A DNA stretch of 64,000 bases from CAYWYR01 sp964462685 (GCA_964462685.1 CAYWYR010000002.1:134811-198810); one strand, 5' to 3'; shown: positions 44,106 to 53,140, counted from the first letter of the stretch. Notes: generated from the letters alone by a model not told the origin. Program-made: numbers and translations.

Positions 44106-45557
44106 TTATAGCTGCTCTACAAAGTCCTTCAGTTTTTTTGAAAGGTTCTGGATATTTGAATTAGAACCTTTATCCTCTTTTAAATCAGTATCGCTGCCTG
44201 AACCTTTCGCAGAATTGGCTTTGGTATTAACGATACTTTCATTTTTCGCTTCAGGAACTGCTGCATCCCCTTCCACGGCGTTCTTTTTGAACATTGTTTT
44301 CCAGCTTAGCTTCGGCTTTGTATGGCTGGACTGATTTTTTTGATTATTCGTATCTGCGTTTTTTTCAGATACAAGAGCTTTTTTGGCAGAGGCTTTTATT
44401 CCTTTTTCCTCATCTTTATCGAATGCCCAAAGAGCCAGACCGACACCTGTCGCATATACAGGTGATTCGACTTCGGGGCCGAGGCCGGTATATGTAATAC
44501 CTGTAGGTATGCCCAGTTTTACAGGCATATTGAATACATCGTGGGCGAGCATCTCAGTGCCACGAAGCAGGCATGTACCACCAGTTATCACAACACCGGC
44601 ACCGAGCCTGTTGGCAAATCCCGATCTGTTTATCTCTTCCAATGCAATTGAGAAAAGCTCTTCCATGCGGGGTTCCACTATCTCGCAGAGATAGCTTTTC
44701 GATACCTCTACCGGTGGGCGGCCCGCAACACCAGGTATCATGATTATCTCATCATTATGAATGCTCGGGCCATAGCAGTGGCCGTATTCTTTTTTCAATT
44801 TCTCAGCTTTTTGGCTGATTATCTTAAGAACTTCCTTGATATCTTCGGTAACGTGTTTACCGGCCAGGGCGAAGATAGATGTAAATCTCAGTACGTTATC
44901 CTGGAAAACCGCTACATCAGTAGTGCCGCCGCCGATATCGACTATCGCTACTCCAACTTCTTTTTCTTCGTTAGTGAGAACGGAGCGAGAGCTTGCGATA
45001 GGCTCCAAAACGATATCTTTTACTCTGAGGCCGGCCCTTTCTACACAGCGCTCGATGTTTGAAATAGCACTCTTAAGGCCTGTTATCACATGTATTATAC
45101 CTTCTAACCTGCCGCCTGACATCCCGATGGGATCGGTAATACCATCCTGCCCGTCTATAATGTATTCAGATGGCATGATATGGATTATACTTCTATCGGT
45201 ATGGATAGGGAGTTTTTTTGCTTCTTCGAGTATGCGGGTAACGTCGCCCTCTTTGATCTCAGGGTTCTCGCCTGATATACCGACAAGGCATCTTGTCTGG
45301 AGCGCTTCGATATGGTCGCCCGCGATACCCACAGTTACATCCTCGATCTTGATCCCGGACTGCTGTTCGGCTTGTGAGATAACTTTTTTTATCGTGTTGA
45401 CTGTTTTATCGATATGTGTAACAACACCACGGTTCAAGCCTTCACTTTCAGTAATCCCAATACCGAGAATCTTGACATTACCTTCCGCAGATTTCTGTGC
45501 GACAAGACACGCGACTTTATGCGTACCGATATCAAGTGCTATGTTAATGTTATCCAA
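44106..45557 (-). CDS. ftsA: Cell division protein FtsA
   Basis: Actin-like protein that tethers FtsZ to the membrane. 483 residues. The actin fold is visible as ALDIGTHKVACLVA (phosphate-1), DIGGGTTDVAVF (phosphate-2) and a GVVITGGTCLLRG adenosine-type loop. The C-terminal linker (about 390-465) is long and polar, ending in the amphipathic LSKKLKDFVEQL helix, the membrane-targeting sequence. It starts at a TTG (45555-45557) with GGGGGGG five nt upstream. ftsZ follows 52 nt later and ftsQ lies 69 nt before it. Confidence 0.97.
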   Translation of the reverse strand: MDNINIALDIGTHKVACLVAQKSAEGNVKILGIGITESEGLNRGVVTHIDKTVNTIKKVISQAEQQSGIKIEDVTVGIAGDHIEALQTRCLVGISGENPEIKEGDVTRILEEAKKLPIHTDRSIIHIMPSEYIIDGQDGITDPIGMSGGRLEGIIHVITGLKSAISNIERCVERAGLRVKDIVLEPIASSRSVLTNEEKEVGVAIVDIGGGTTDVAVFQDNVLRFTSIFALAGKHVTEDIKEVLKIISQKAEKLKKEYGHCYGPSIHNDEIIMIPGVAGRPPVEVSKSYLCEIVEPRMEELFSIALEEINRSGFANRLGAGVVITGGTCLLRGTEMLAHDVFNMPVKLGIPTGITYTGLGPEVESPVYATGVGLALWAFDKDEEKGIKASAKKALVSEKNADTNNQKNQSSHTKPKLSWKTMFKKNAVEGDAAVPEAKNESIVNTKANSAKGSGSDTDLKEDKGSNSNIQNLSKKLKDFVEQL

Positions 45558-45562
45558 ATCTG

Positions 45563-45569
45563 CCCCCCC
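45563..45569 (-). promoter_or_regulatory. Poly-G ribosome-binding site of ftsA
   Basis: Seven Gs on the minus strand (45569-45563) lie 5 nt before the TTG start of ftsA, matching the arrangement upstream of ftsZ. Confidence 0.6.
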
Positions 45570-45626
45570 GTATTATACATTACTCTAAAAAGTAATGTTT
45601 ATCGTATCGCATTCCGGCAACGAATG

Positions 45627-46346
45627 CTAATACATTATAATCTTATCGCCCCATCTGAGGTCGATATTTTCTAATCCAGAATCATGACTGACCAGATAGT
45701 TTTTCCAAAACGCTATCAGCCGGTCTGTTTTCTCTTTAATTTTTTCGATATCACCTATAAGGATACTAACATCCTTATGGGTTGATCTGATACTATACTG
45801 ACCTTTGCCTAAGTACAGTATCTCGCTGGTTATCATTCTCATCTCCTCTCGCGACTCCAGCTCCCTGATGATTGCAGCTGCTTCAACCAGCTGGGCGGAA
45901 TCCCTTGCGCTGAAGACACTTCTGTAAACAGGTATATGTCTTTTGTTCCCAAGCGATCTCAACTCAAGTAATTTTCCGGTTGCTGAGAGTACCGACAACT
46001 CGCCGTTATCCGATAGATTGTAAGCTACAGGTACGGATTCTGTAATCTCGACTGCCAAAGATTCGAACCCTGAACGGTACACTTCCGAAGAAAGAACATA
46101 AGAAAGTCCGTCAATCTGCGATTTTAAAGAACTGAGATCCAACGAGCCAAACTCTTCACCTATAAAAGGAGCTATGATATTATCAATCTCACGCTCATTT
46201 ATAAGCTCTATTCCATTATATTCCACAGTTGTGAGCAGTCTGTCATCTGTCCAGTTCAAAGCGTAATATGCAGCAACCGCTAGCATGATTACCAGTAATG
46301 AACCAGCAATAAGCAGTGACCTTTTTGATGATATATAGTATTTCAT
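45627..46346 (-). CDS. ftsQ: Cell division protein FtsQ/DivIB
   Basis: 239 residues: a short cytoplasmic tail, one membrane helix (about 9-30), then a POTRA-like domain with LDLSSLKSQIDGLSYVLSSEVYRSGFESLAVEITESVPVAY, and a C-terminal beta region ending NIDLRWGDKIIMY, as in other FtsQ proteins. FtsQ links FtsK/FtsZ-stage assembly to septal peptidoglycan synthesis. Its low sequence conservation makes identity depend partly on the position directly before ftsA. The upstream murC/ddl end of the usual dcw cluster is not present; an OmpA-family gene lies 284 nt upstream instead. Confidence 0.9.
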   Translation of the reverse strand: MKYYISSKRSLLIAGSLLVIMLAVAAYYALNWTDDRLLTTVEYNGIELINEREIDNIIAPFIGEEFGSLDLSSLKSQIDGLSYVLSSEVYRSGFESLAVEITESVPVAYNLSDNGELSVLSATGKLLELRSLGNKRHIPVYRSVFSARDSAQLVEAAAIIRELESREEMRMITSEILYLGKGQYSIRSTHKDVSILIGDIEKIKEKTDRLIAFWKNYLVSHDSGLENIDLRWGDKIIMY

Positions 46347-46630
46347 AATCTATACACCCTTTGCCCGAAGCAATAAAGACACAGCTAAGACACAAAGCTG
46401 CTTTAAGCAACTGTAAGCCTATGGTATTAAACAACTTAACTATTTATTGGCAGAAGCCGAGAAGGAGTATTTTGGTTACGAACCTTCCTCTTAATGCTGA
46501 CTTTGAGAGTGACTTCCGAAACCCAAATTAACTTATCAACACATACAATCCAAATAATTTATCCCTATAAATCGGATATTTTTTCTAACAGCCGTGGAGC
46601 CTATTGTTTGTGGTATGATGCGATATGGAA

Positions 46631-48736
46631 CTATTTTATAGGGGTTCTCGAAACTATCCTTACTGTTCTCGAATAGAACCTTCCTTCGGGGCTAGAATTA
46701 TTATAATACTCAAAAGATTCACCCATACCCTTAATATCGACTATATTATAACCCTTCATATAATCGGCTACACTCTGTGCCCTAGCCATTGATAGCTCTT
46801 GGTTTAGGTTTTCCGCACCGATATTATCAGTATAACCAATAATAGTAAGCTCACTATTTGGTTTCAACTGATTTTTAACCATTTCCAGTATATCTGTATG
46901 CTGCTGGGTAAGTTTAGAATCATTAAAATCAAACAGAACGAGCTGATATCTGCCAATCAGGAAATCACCTTCTCTTTCAACTTTTTTTTCACGCAGCAGT
47001 GTCTGCTCAAATCCTATATCGGTGCGTGCGGTATAGGTTTTACCTTGCAATTCAGTTTCCAACACTACTTTTAGGGTGCCGCTTTCGGCAGCTATGTCCA
47101 CATTTTCTCTTTCGATATTCCAGATGAGTGATTCGGGTGGGGCTCCCCTACCGTTAAAGTTTCTTATCACTTCATCAGTTTGGTTATATATATTAAGCTC
47201 CCAATTTTCCGCCCTATCGATAGCGTCCTCGATATATAATTTTATTGACGGGGGATTGGATAACTTGATAGTATCCCTAATGAAAGCTATATTCCTTTCA
47301 ACTTCTCTGGTATCTGATTTGAACTCAACCCGCCTTAATTCATTTTGTCGCAATGAGAATTCATCACCTTCTCTGGCATCTGCTGATTTAGATTCAATTG
47401 AGATATTATCAGCAATAACACCCTTCTGAACTAGCATCCGCTTTACGTTTTCAGCCCTCTGTAAACCAAGCTGTTGATTTTCACCATCGATAAAGCGACC
47501 GGTTAAGACTATATCTTTGCCTGATATAATCAGTCTTTTGGCAACTGTATCAAGTATATTATAGTATATTTCTGGGGCGTGTATATCCGAATAATTGCTA
47601 CTTATACCACTATATCTACTTTTGAGTGATGCACTGTTCTGATCGAAGAAAACATAGGGTAGAAGGGGTTTTATCTCTGTTGAGACATATTCCTGGAGTA
47701 TAATGTTAGCGAATTCCTTTTCATTACCATTTTGATCAATACCTACGGCGCGAATACCTGTAGAGATTGATTTATCCGGTAGTTCTTCTGTTTTTTCAAC
47801 TACCATTTCTTTTTGCTTTTCTGATATCCAAGCCTGAGAAATAATGAATCTGTCATTATCCAATTCAGAATCTTCATTAGCCAGATATATGCCTTTGGGG
47901 TTTTCGACAAAAAGTATAGTGGTATCTCGTTTGATAATAGTGTCTATGCTGGGGATTGACTCTTCTGGGCTATCGAATACGTATCGCAAGCTTACCCCAC
48001 CCCTCAGTGTTATGATACTCCAATCAATATTATCGTCATCTATCGGGCTTGAGAAAATATAGCTGCCGAAGATTTCTGGTGCAAGCCAAAGCGTTCCTTC
48101 TTGATTCATCGGAAACTTATATGAAAGGCCGAGATCAATAGAAGGTAGGATAGATGCAAGATCATCAAAATCCCCGTCTGCTTCGTTTCTGGTACGCATA
48201 CCGGAGTCTTCCCCAGTATCTGGGTCGATAAAAGTACCGCGGTTACCTGGGTCGGAGATTTCCTCTTTTTGATCGTAAGTGCCGCCTATAGGGAGGGTAA
48301 AATTAGGCCCTAACTCTATCTTGAAGTCTTCTGAAAGATTGTATCCGATGGTGGGCAATAATTCGATTCCCCATAAACCGACATCGATTGTATGGGTAAA
48401 AGCACCCCGATATGCTTGCTGATCCAGTATAATATCAACGGGTTCTACTTCCTCGAACATACCATCGAGATTTCTGTAGCCAATCCTGAATCCTAAAGAA
48501 AGCTCATCGGTGAAGTAATATGCAGCGCCTATACCAGCGTTAGGGCCGTAACCCAAGGCACTTTCAAAACTCGGGCAGCAGCTGGGCACACCCGGTAGAT
48601 TTTCAAAATCGGTGGTATGTATATTCGCCCCGTACTGACCGTATAGGAAAAGCTCAGTATTTCCGGTGTTGGAGGTTTGTGTTATCCCAAAATGAGAAAC
48701 AACAATTAAAGATATTGATATAAGGAAATAACGCAT
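46631..48736 (-). CDS. OmpA-family protein with two tandem OmpA-like domains
   Basis: 701 residues. Signal peptide (1-19, ending GITQ), an N-terminal beta-barrel-like part (about 30-260), a first OmpA-C-like domain (about 350-480; LGLQRAENVKRMLVQKG), a beta/Ig-like linker (about 490-590), and a second OmpA-C-like domain (about 590-700; QELSMARAQSVADYM). The N-terminus carries NLPGVPSCCPSF with the double cysteine at 53-54, also present in the paralogue at 54919. OmpA-C domains hold the outer membrane to peptidoglycan. No partner in the same operon is evident. Confidence 0.88.
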   Translation of the reverse strand: MRYFLISISLIVVSHFGITQTSNTGNTELFLYGQYGANIHTTDFENLPGVPSCCPSFESALGYGPNAGIGAAYYFTDELSLGFRIGYRNLDGMFEEVEPVDIILDQQAYRGAFTHTIDVGLWGIELLPTIGYNLSEDFKIELGPNFTLPIGGTYDQKEEISDPGNRGTFIDPDTGEDSGMRTRNEADGDFDDLASILPSIDLGLSYKFPMNQEGTLWLAPEIFGSYIFSSPIDDDNIDWSIITLRGGVSLRYVFDSPEESIPSIDTIIKRDTTILFVENPKGIYLANEDSELDNDRFIISQAWISEKQKEMVVEKTEELPDKSISTGIRAVGIDQNGNEKEFANIILQEYVSTEIKPLLPYVFFDQNSASLKSRYSGISSNYSDIHAPEIYYNILDTVAKRLIISGKDIVLTGRFIDGENQQLGLQRAENVKRMLVQKGVIADNISIESKSADAREGDEFSLRQNELRRVEFKSDTREVERNIAFIRDTIKLSNPPSIKLYIEDAIDRAENWELNIYNQTDEVIRNFNGRGAPPESLIWNIERENVDIAAESGTLKVVLETELQGKTYTARTDIGFEQTLLREKKVEREGDFLIGRYQLVLFDFNDSKLTQQHTDILEMVKNQLKPNSELTIIGYTDNIGAENLNQELSMARAQSVADYMKGYNIVDIKGMGESFEYYNNSSPEGRFYSRTVRIVSRTPIK

Positions 48737-48775
48737 GGCAAATATTATAGTTAGTATTAACTGAAAGATAATACA

Positions 48776-49333
48776 TTACTTTTTGCCGTGCAATTTCTTA
48801 TGTCTTTTATGTAAGATTTCTTCTATATCGGCAATCTTGACTTTGTTAAATGAAAGCAAAATAACAAAGTGATAGAGCAGATCGGCGGCTCTATCGGAGA
48901 GACTTTGTTTTTTGCCGTCTTTGGCCTCGAGTACAGTTTCGGCAGCCTGGTTTATAAGAGTTGTACCTATAACATTCATACCTTTATACAAAAGCGAAGA
49001 TGTAAAAGAAGCTTCGGAAGGATTTGCCTGCCTGTCTTCTACTATATCTTCTAATTTGTATAGGAATCCTTTTCCTTTAGTAGATTCGAACATGGAATTT
49101 TCGGGGTCGATACCTTTATAGCTACTTGGTTTTACCATAACTATAATGCAGTTCGGTTCAAACCCTTCTCGCGGTTTTGTTATATTTACTATTTCTACCT
49201 CTTCGCTTCCAGATGAGCCAATATAGTCTTTAAGGTCTATCGAATTACCTATTTCTAAATCTGTAGGTTTACTATCGGTATGGCTTATGCCTAAAATATC
49301 GGCGGAAAGAGAGTCCTGGAAAATTATAGTCAT
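48776..49333 (-). CDS. HisIE-like protein with eroded active sites
   Basis: 185 residues that align by eye with the bifunctional histidine-biosynthesis enzyme HisIE, HisI half (about 1-90) then HisE half (about 91-180). In HisE the EExxE metal motif reads NQxxE (N128, Q129, E132), and the E of ExxD reads R (RAAD, R148, D151). In the HisI half the CHxG...SC zinc-binding region is replaced by SSYKGIDPENSM, with no cysteine. The overall fold signature (LEDIVEDRQANPSEASFTSSLL, ADLLYHFVILL) remains. Such changes argue against either normal reaction, although a new function is possible. Its ATG overlaps the pdeM stop as ATGA, tying it to a DNA-repair gene rather than to a his operon. Confidence 0.78.
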   Translation of the reverse strand: MTIIFQDSLSADILGISHTDSKPTDLEIGNSIDLKDYIGSSGSEEVEIVNITKPREGFEPNCIIVMVKPSSYKGIDPENSMFESTKGKGFLYKLEDIVEDRQANPSEASFTSSLLYKGMNVIGTTLINQAAETVLEAKDGKKQSLSDRAADLLYHFVILLSFNKVKIADIEEILHKRHKKLHGKK

Positions 49334-49995
49334 CTGTATCTGTGGTTTGTTTTGATCTTATATATATCCCCATCGGCTATAGCATAAACGTGGGAATCCT
49401 TTTTAACAGGGAGGACTGCTAGCCCGGTAAAGCTACCGAAAGCCGGTACGATTCCATACTCCTTACAAAAGTAGAAGCAAGGAAGCTTTAGCCTGCCTGT
49501 TACTCTATCAGGAACGGATACACCTGGATGTACGTGTCCGGCTAGTATAAACTTTCCGTCTTCTTCCTCTGGCTCGTGCTGTAATCGGAGGTCTCCTATA
49601 TCTAGAAAATCCACGATGTTATCGATTCCGAATGATTTCGGCACTGCCCCAGAAGCAATATCATGATTACCTTTCAGCAAGGTAATCTCAAGATCGGAAA
49701 AGAGCTCTCTCCATGCTGTAGCCATTTCCGCCAGTAAATCAGTTTTTGAGTGTCGGGAATGTATAAGATCACCCATGAAAACAAGATGCTTAGCCCTAGT
49801 AGCCTTGATGAGGTGTGCGAGCCTAACAAAGTCATCCTCGGAATGACCGCGAGGTACAACTATACCTTCATGCCGTAGGCTGGCAGCTTTACCAAAGTGG
49901 GTGTCGGCCACGGCAAGCATATCCAGATCGGGTAAGAATATGCCTTTTTCAGGCAAAAGCTGAATCTTCACATCTCTGATCTGTACGGTTTTCAT
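49330..49995 (-). CDS. pdeM: PdeM-type metallophosphoesterase (ligase-associated)
   Basis: 221 residues of the calcineurin-like phosphoesterase fold with all expected metal motifs: DTHFGKA (D31, H33), GDLIHSRH (G75, D76), GNHD (N110, H111) and AGHVHPG (H154, H156). The short form with LPDLDMLAVADTHFGKA is characteristic of PdeM, the endonuclease encoded in the ligase-associated DNA damage response (LAD) clusters, normally beside an Lhr-like helicase and an ATP-dependent ligase. Here the helicase lies 641 nt upstream; no ligase is visible. The stop overlaps the start of the HisIE-like gene as ATGA, so the two are probably translated together. Confidence 0.93.
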   Translation of the reverse strand: MKTVQIRDVKIQLLPEKGIFLPDLDMLAVADTHFGKAASLRHEGIVVPRGHSEDDFVRLAHLIKATRAKHLVFMGDLIHSRHSKTDLLAEMATAWRELFSDLEITLLKGNHDIASGAVPKSFGIDNIVDFLDIGDLRLQHEPEEEDGKFILAGHVHPGVSVPDRVTGRLKLPCFYFCKEYGIVPAFGSFTGLAVLPVKKDSHVYAIADGDIYKIKTNHRYR

Positions 49996-50071
49996 AGCTC
50001 AAGTGAAACGAGACAAAGATACAATTAAACTATTTCAATAATTTACGGATCGTATCATTATCAATATTGGA

Positions 50072-50347
50072 CTAATTCGACTTATCATATATGGATAGGT
50101 GTTTAATTGTTTGATTTTGATCCAATACATAAGTAATGATTCTTGCTCCTGAAGACTTACCTTTACCCTTAGAAGTTATTTTTAATCTATACTTATAGAC
50201 TCCTTTACCAAGGTATATACCAAGTTTGGGATCAATTCTAATAGTATCAACCAATACCTTTAAATCTGATTTTAAAGAAAAGTACTTCTTATTTAACTTT
50301 TTAAACTCTTTCTTGAAATTTTAAGTAACTACAATATCATACTTCAT
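50072..50347 (-). pseudogene. RelE/HigB-type toxin, broken by an in-frame stop
   Basis: Read from an ATG at 50345-50347, the frame gives MKYDIVVT, then TAA at 50321-50323, then NFKKEFKKLNKKYFSLKSDLK... to GVYKYRLKITSKGKGKSSGA and IYDKSN. The SKGKGKSSGARI core is the hallmark of the RelE-like toxins in this group, which are normally about 95-110 residues, and the part before the stop is the expected N-terminus. A shorter TTG start at 50252 is possible but lacks the N-terminal third. The one-base stop suggests inactivation, or a sequencing error. Its start overlaps the stop of the antitoxin remnant. Confidence 0.75.
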
Positions 50348-50575
50348 CAAAAAAATCTTCTACAGTTTGCAGCTCAACTAAACCTAACTCAGATAGTTTG
50401 GCTTCGAAAAGTCCATTTATTATAGATTTAAGTATTTTTTTGTCGCTGTCATTATACTTAGAAAAATCAAAATCAGGATTAAAATCTAAGATTTCTAGAT
50501 TAATACAGTCCAAATTTTTTAAATACTTGAGTACTTTTCCTCTCTATTTTGGTCTATATTTACAAGATATGTCAT
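50337..50575 (-). pseudogene. Antitoxin partner of the RelE-type toxin, frameshifted
   Basis: An ATG at 50573-50575 has AAGGAG 8 nt upstream. The frame reads MTYLVNIDQNREEK, then needs one extra A within the AAAA run near 50530 to continue as VLKYLKNLDCINLEI... and end ELQTVEDFFDEV at a stop at 50337-50339. The total would be about 79 residues, the usual antitoxin size. The stop overlaps the toxin ATG, as in normal RelE-type pairs. A missing base in a homopolymer could be a sequencing artefact. Confidence 0.65.
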
Positions 50576-50635
50576 TTAATACTCCTTACATCTACTATCA
50601 ATACTTGACTTTATAGCAAAAAGTTACCTTACTCC

Positions 50636-53140
50636 TTAACCAATCACTTCTATTTCTTCATCGGCTGCTTTTTCCATAGAACCGAGGAGTTTACCGAGGC
50701 GTTTGGTAAGGGATTCGGTACTCAATCTACTTCTCAGATTGCTCGCGAGAATAGGAAAGGAAAGTGGTGAGGGATATTTTAGGTTTATGATCCTTATATC
50801 GGCGTTCTGCATCCTATCTAATGCTGATTTCATTCGGTTTATTTCCAGTTCACGTTCAAATGTTTCGCGGTAGGCCTGTTTGAGCAACAGATTATCAGGT
50901 TCATATTTTTGGAATACATCATAAAGCAGTCCGCTTGATGCCTGTACTTTCCTAACTGGCTTTTTATCCCCTGGGTATCCTTGAAATATAAGCCCCGCAA
51001 CCCTGGCTATATCGCGGAATTTCCTTTTTGCGAGTTCGGCCGCGTTGATAGAGTTCATTATATCATCTTCGATTCCCTCGGATTTGAAAAGGCCATCGCC
51101 GATTGCTTTCTCCAAATCTAAATTTACGTCTGATACAAGCTCGAATCCATAATCATTAACTGATATAGAAAAAGTGATTTCTTGGTTCTGGCTGATACGG
51201 TGAGCTATCAGGCTTGCTATTCCCTCATTGGCCATATAGCCTTCAAATGGATAGATAAAATAATGGTACCTACGCCTATTTGCATATATCTCTATAAGCA
51301 GTTCCTCTTGTTTGGGAATGATCGACCATTTTCTCTGTATGTCTAATATCGGCTCTAAAGTATCGGAGACTTCATCTTTTTTGCCGAGGGAGTAGCGTTC
51401 GAATTGTTTTCTCACGTATTCGCTTAGTTCGGTAGATAGTGGCATCCGCCCGCCAGCCCACTGGGGAACAATACCTTTTTCGGCTTTTACACGCCTGACG
51501 TTTACGGCCATATCTTTTATGCTGTGGAATTCTAGCATATTCCCTGCGAACACGAAAACATCACCACGCTTTAGTTTGGCTACGAAGCCTTCTTCTACCA
51601 TGCCGAGCCTGGCTCCTTTAAGGACTTTCACACTCATCATGGATTCGGATGAGATTGTACCGATGCTTATACGGTGACGCATAGCCACACGCCTGCTCAT
51701 TACCTTATACAGTCCGTCCCTATATTCTACTTTTCTGTATTCCGGATAAGCCGATAAGCTTTCCCCACCTTTAGTAATAAAATCGATACACCATGTCAGC
51801 TCTTCCCTAGTAACATCCCTGAAAGAGTATGCGGATGTTATTTCTTTGTATATCTCATCTTCTGTAAAGCCTTCGCCTACGGCTATCGTTATCAGGTGCT
51901 GGCATAGCACATCTAACGGCTTGTAGTAAGGCTGCCGAGGCTCAATTTTCTTATCCTTGATCGCAGCACGCAATGCTTCAAGCTCAATAAGCTCAAAAGC
52001 ATTGGTTGGCACAAATACCAGCCTTGATACCTGCCCCGGCCTATGCCCCGAGCGGCCAGCCCTTTGGAGTAATCGTGCCACACCTTTGGAGCTGCCAACC
52101 TGCAAAACCTGATCAACTGGGGAAAAATCCACGCCGAGATCCAAACTGCTGGTACATACCACACATCTCATCCTGCCTTTTCTGACAGCATCTTCCACAA
52201 ATGAGCGGGTATTGCGATCGAGCGAGCCGTGATGAAGTGCGAGTTCACCGGCCATCATCGGTTCAGCTTCCAGAATATTCTTGAACCAGTTTTCTGTTTG
52301 GTTTCTCGTATTTGTGAAAAGCAGAGTGGAATTGGCTTCATATAGTTTATCAATGACTTTAGGCAGCATTTTTAAGCCAAGATGGCCAGACTGCGGAAAC
52401 CTTTCAACATCATCGGGCAACAGCGGTTCTATTTCAATCTTTCGTGGTTCCCGCCCTTTTACGATAGTGGTTTTTCTTTCTCTAACGCCAGTTAAAGCTT
52501 TGAGCGCCTCTTCAAGGTTTCCGAGAGTTGCGGATAGCCCCCATACCTGCGCCTCCGGATTCCACTGGCGGATTCTGGCGAGTACGAGTTCTGTCATGGT
52601 TCCGCGTTTGCTCGCCATAAGTTCGTGCCATTCATCCACAATAATGGTTCTGACACCCGAAAATTGCTCTCTAGCATCCTTGTAAGTGAGCATAAGAGAC
52701 ATACTTTCGGGAGTGGTAAGCAATGCGGTAGGTAGTTTTTTACGAAGTTTCTTCCGGTCTTCAGCACTTGTATCACCAGTGCGGGAGGCGAGTGTCCAAG
52801 GTATATCCAGCTCGTCGATGGGTCTTTGGAGAGCTTGAAGCGTATCTTTTGCAAGAGCACGAAGCGGAGTAAGCCATATAGTATCTAGAGGGGCTTGGTG
52901 GTTGGGGAAATCATCATTACTCTTGTATTCATTGGATTTCATCCACGCAAGAAGGGCTCCCATCCAAGCGGCATAAGTTTTACCAGTACCTGTGGAAGCA
53001 TGTACAATACCTGAATGCCCCGACAGCCTTCTAAGCCAGACTTCCTTTTGGAAATCAAACGCATTCCAGCCATTGCTATCGAACCATCTTTCTGCAAAAG
53101 ATAGTAGCTCACGGTCTTTGGCCGTACCTTTAAGCCTCAT
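50636..53140 (-). CDS. Ligase-associated (LAD) Lhr-type DEXH-box DNA helicase
   Basis: 834 residues of the Lhr-like superfamily-2 helicase in which the first ~530 residues hold RecA domains and a winged-helix-like part. Motifs: Walker A HASTGTGKT (about 47-55), PLRALAKD (Ia), TTPES, DEWH (169-172), SATLGN (III), LFTNTRNQTE (IV), TSSLDLGVDF (V) and LQRAGRSGHRPG (VI). The conserved DEWH rather than DEAH box and the C-terminal ~300 residues are typical of the LAD helicases found with pdeM. It unwinds DNA, probably in damage repair. The pdeM gene lies downstream with the broken toxin-antitoxin pair between them. Start ATG 53138-53140. Confidence 0.92.
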   Translation of the reverse strand: MRLKGTAKDRELLSFAERWFDSNGWNAFDFQKEVWLRRLSGHSGIVHASTGTGKTYAAWMGALLAWMKSNEYKSNDDFPNHQAPLDTIWLTPLRALAKDTLQALQRPIDELDIPWTLASRTGDTSAEDRKKLRKKLPTALLTTPESMSLMLTYKDAREQFSGVRTIIVDEWHELMASKRGTMTELVLARIRQWNPEAQVWGLSATLGNLEEALKALTGVRERKTTIVKGREPRKIEIEPLLPDDVERFPQSGHLGLKMLPKVIDKLYEANSTLLFTNTRNQTENWFKNILEAEPMMAGELALHHGSLDRNTRSFVEDAVRKGRMRCVVCTSSLDLGVDFSPVDQVLQVGSSKGVARLLQRAGRSGHRPGQVSRLVFVPTNAFELIELEALRAAIKDKKIEPRQPYYKPLDVLCQHLITIAVGEGFTEDEIYKEITSAYSFRDVTREELTWCIDFITKGGESLSAYPEYRKVEYRDGLYKVMSRRVAMRHRISIGTISSESMMSVKVLKGARLGMVEEGFVAKLKRGDVFVFAGNMLEFHSIKDMAVNVRRVKAEKGIVPQWAGGRMPLSTELSEYVRKQFERYSLGKKDEVSDTLEPILDIQRKWSIIPKQEELLIEIYANRRRYHYFIYPFEGYMANEGIASLIAHRISQNQEITFSISVNDYGFELVSDVNLDLEKAIGDGLFKSEGIEDDIMNSINAAELAKRKFRDIARVAGLIFQGYPGDKKPVRKVQASSGLLYDVFQKYEPDNLLLKQAYRETFERELEINRMKSALDRMQNADIRIINLKYPSPLSFPILASNLRSRLSTESLTKRLGKLLGSMEKAADEEIEVIG

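Noticed and set aside
44836..45588. Long plus-strand ORF (250 codons) opposite ftsA
   Set aside because: It is the antisense frame of a confidently identified ftsA; its translation has no family features.
50072..50254. Stand-alone 60-residue toxin gene starting at TTG 50252
   Set aside because: The family N-terminus continues upstream up to an in-frame stop and an ATG at 50347, so it is better described as a pseudogene.
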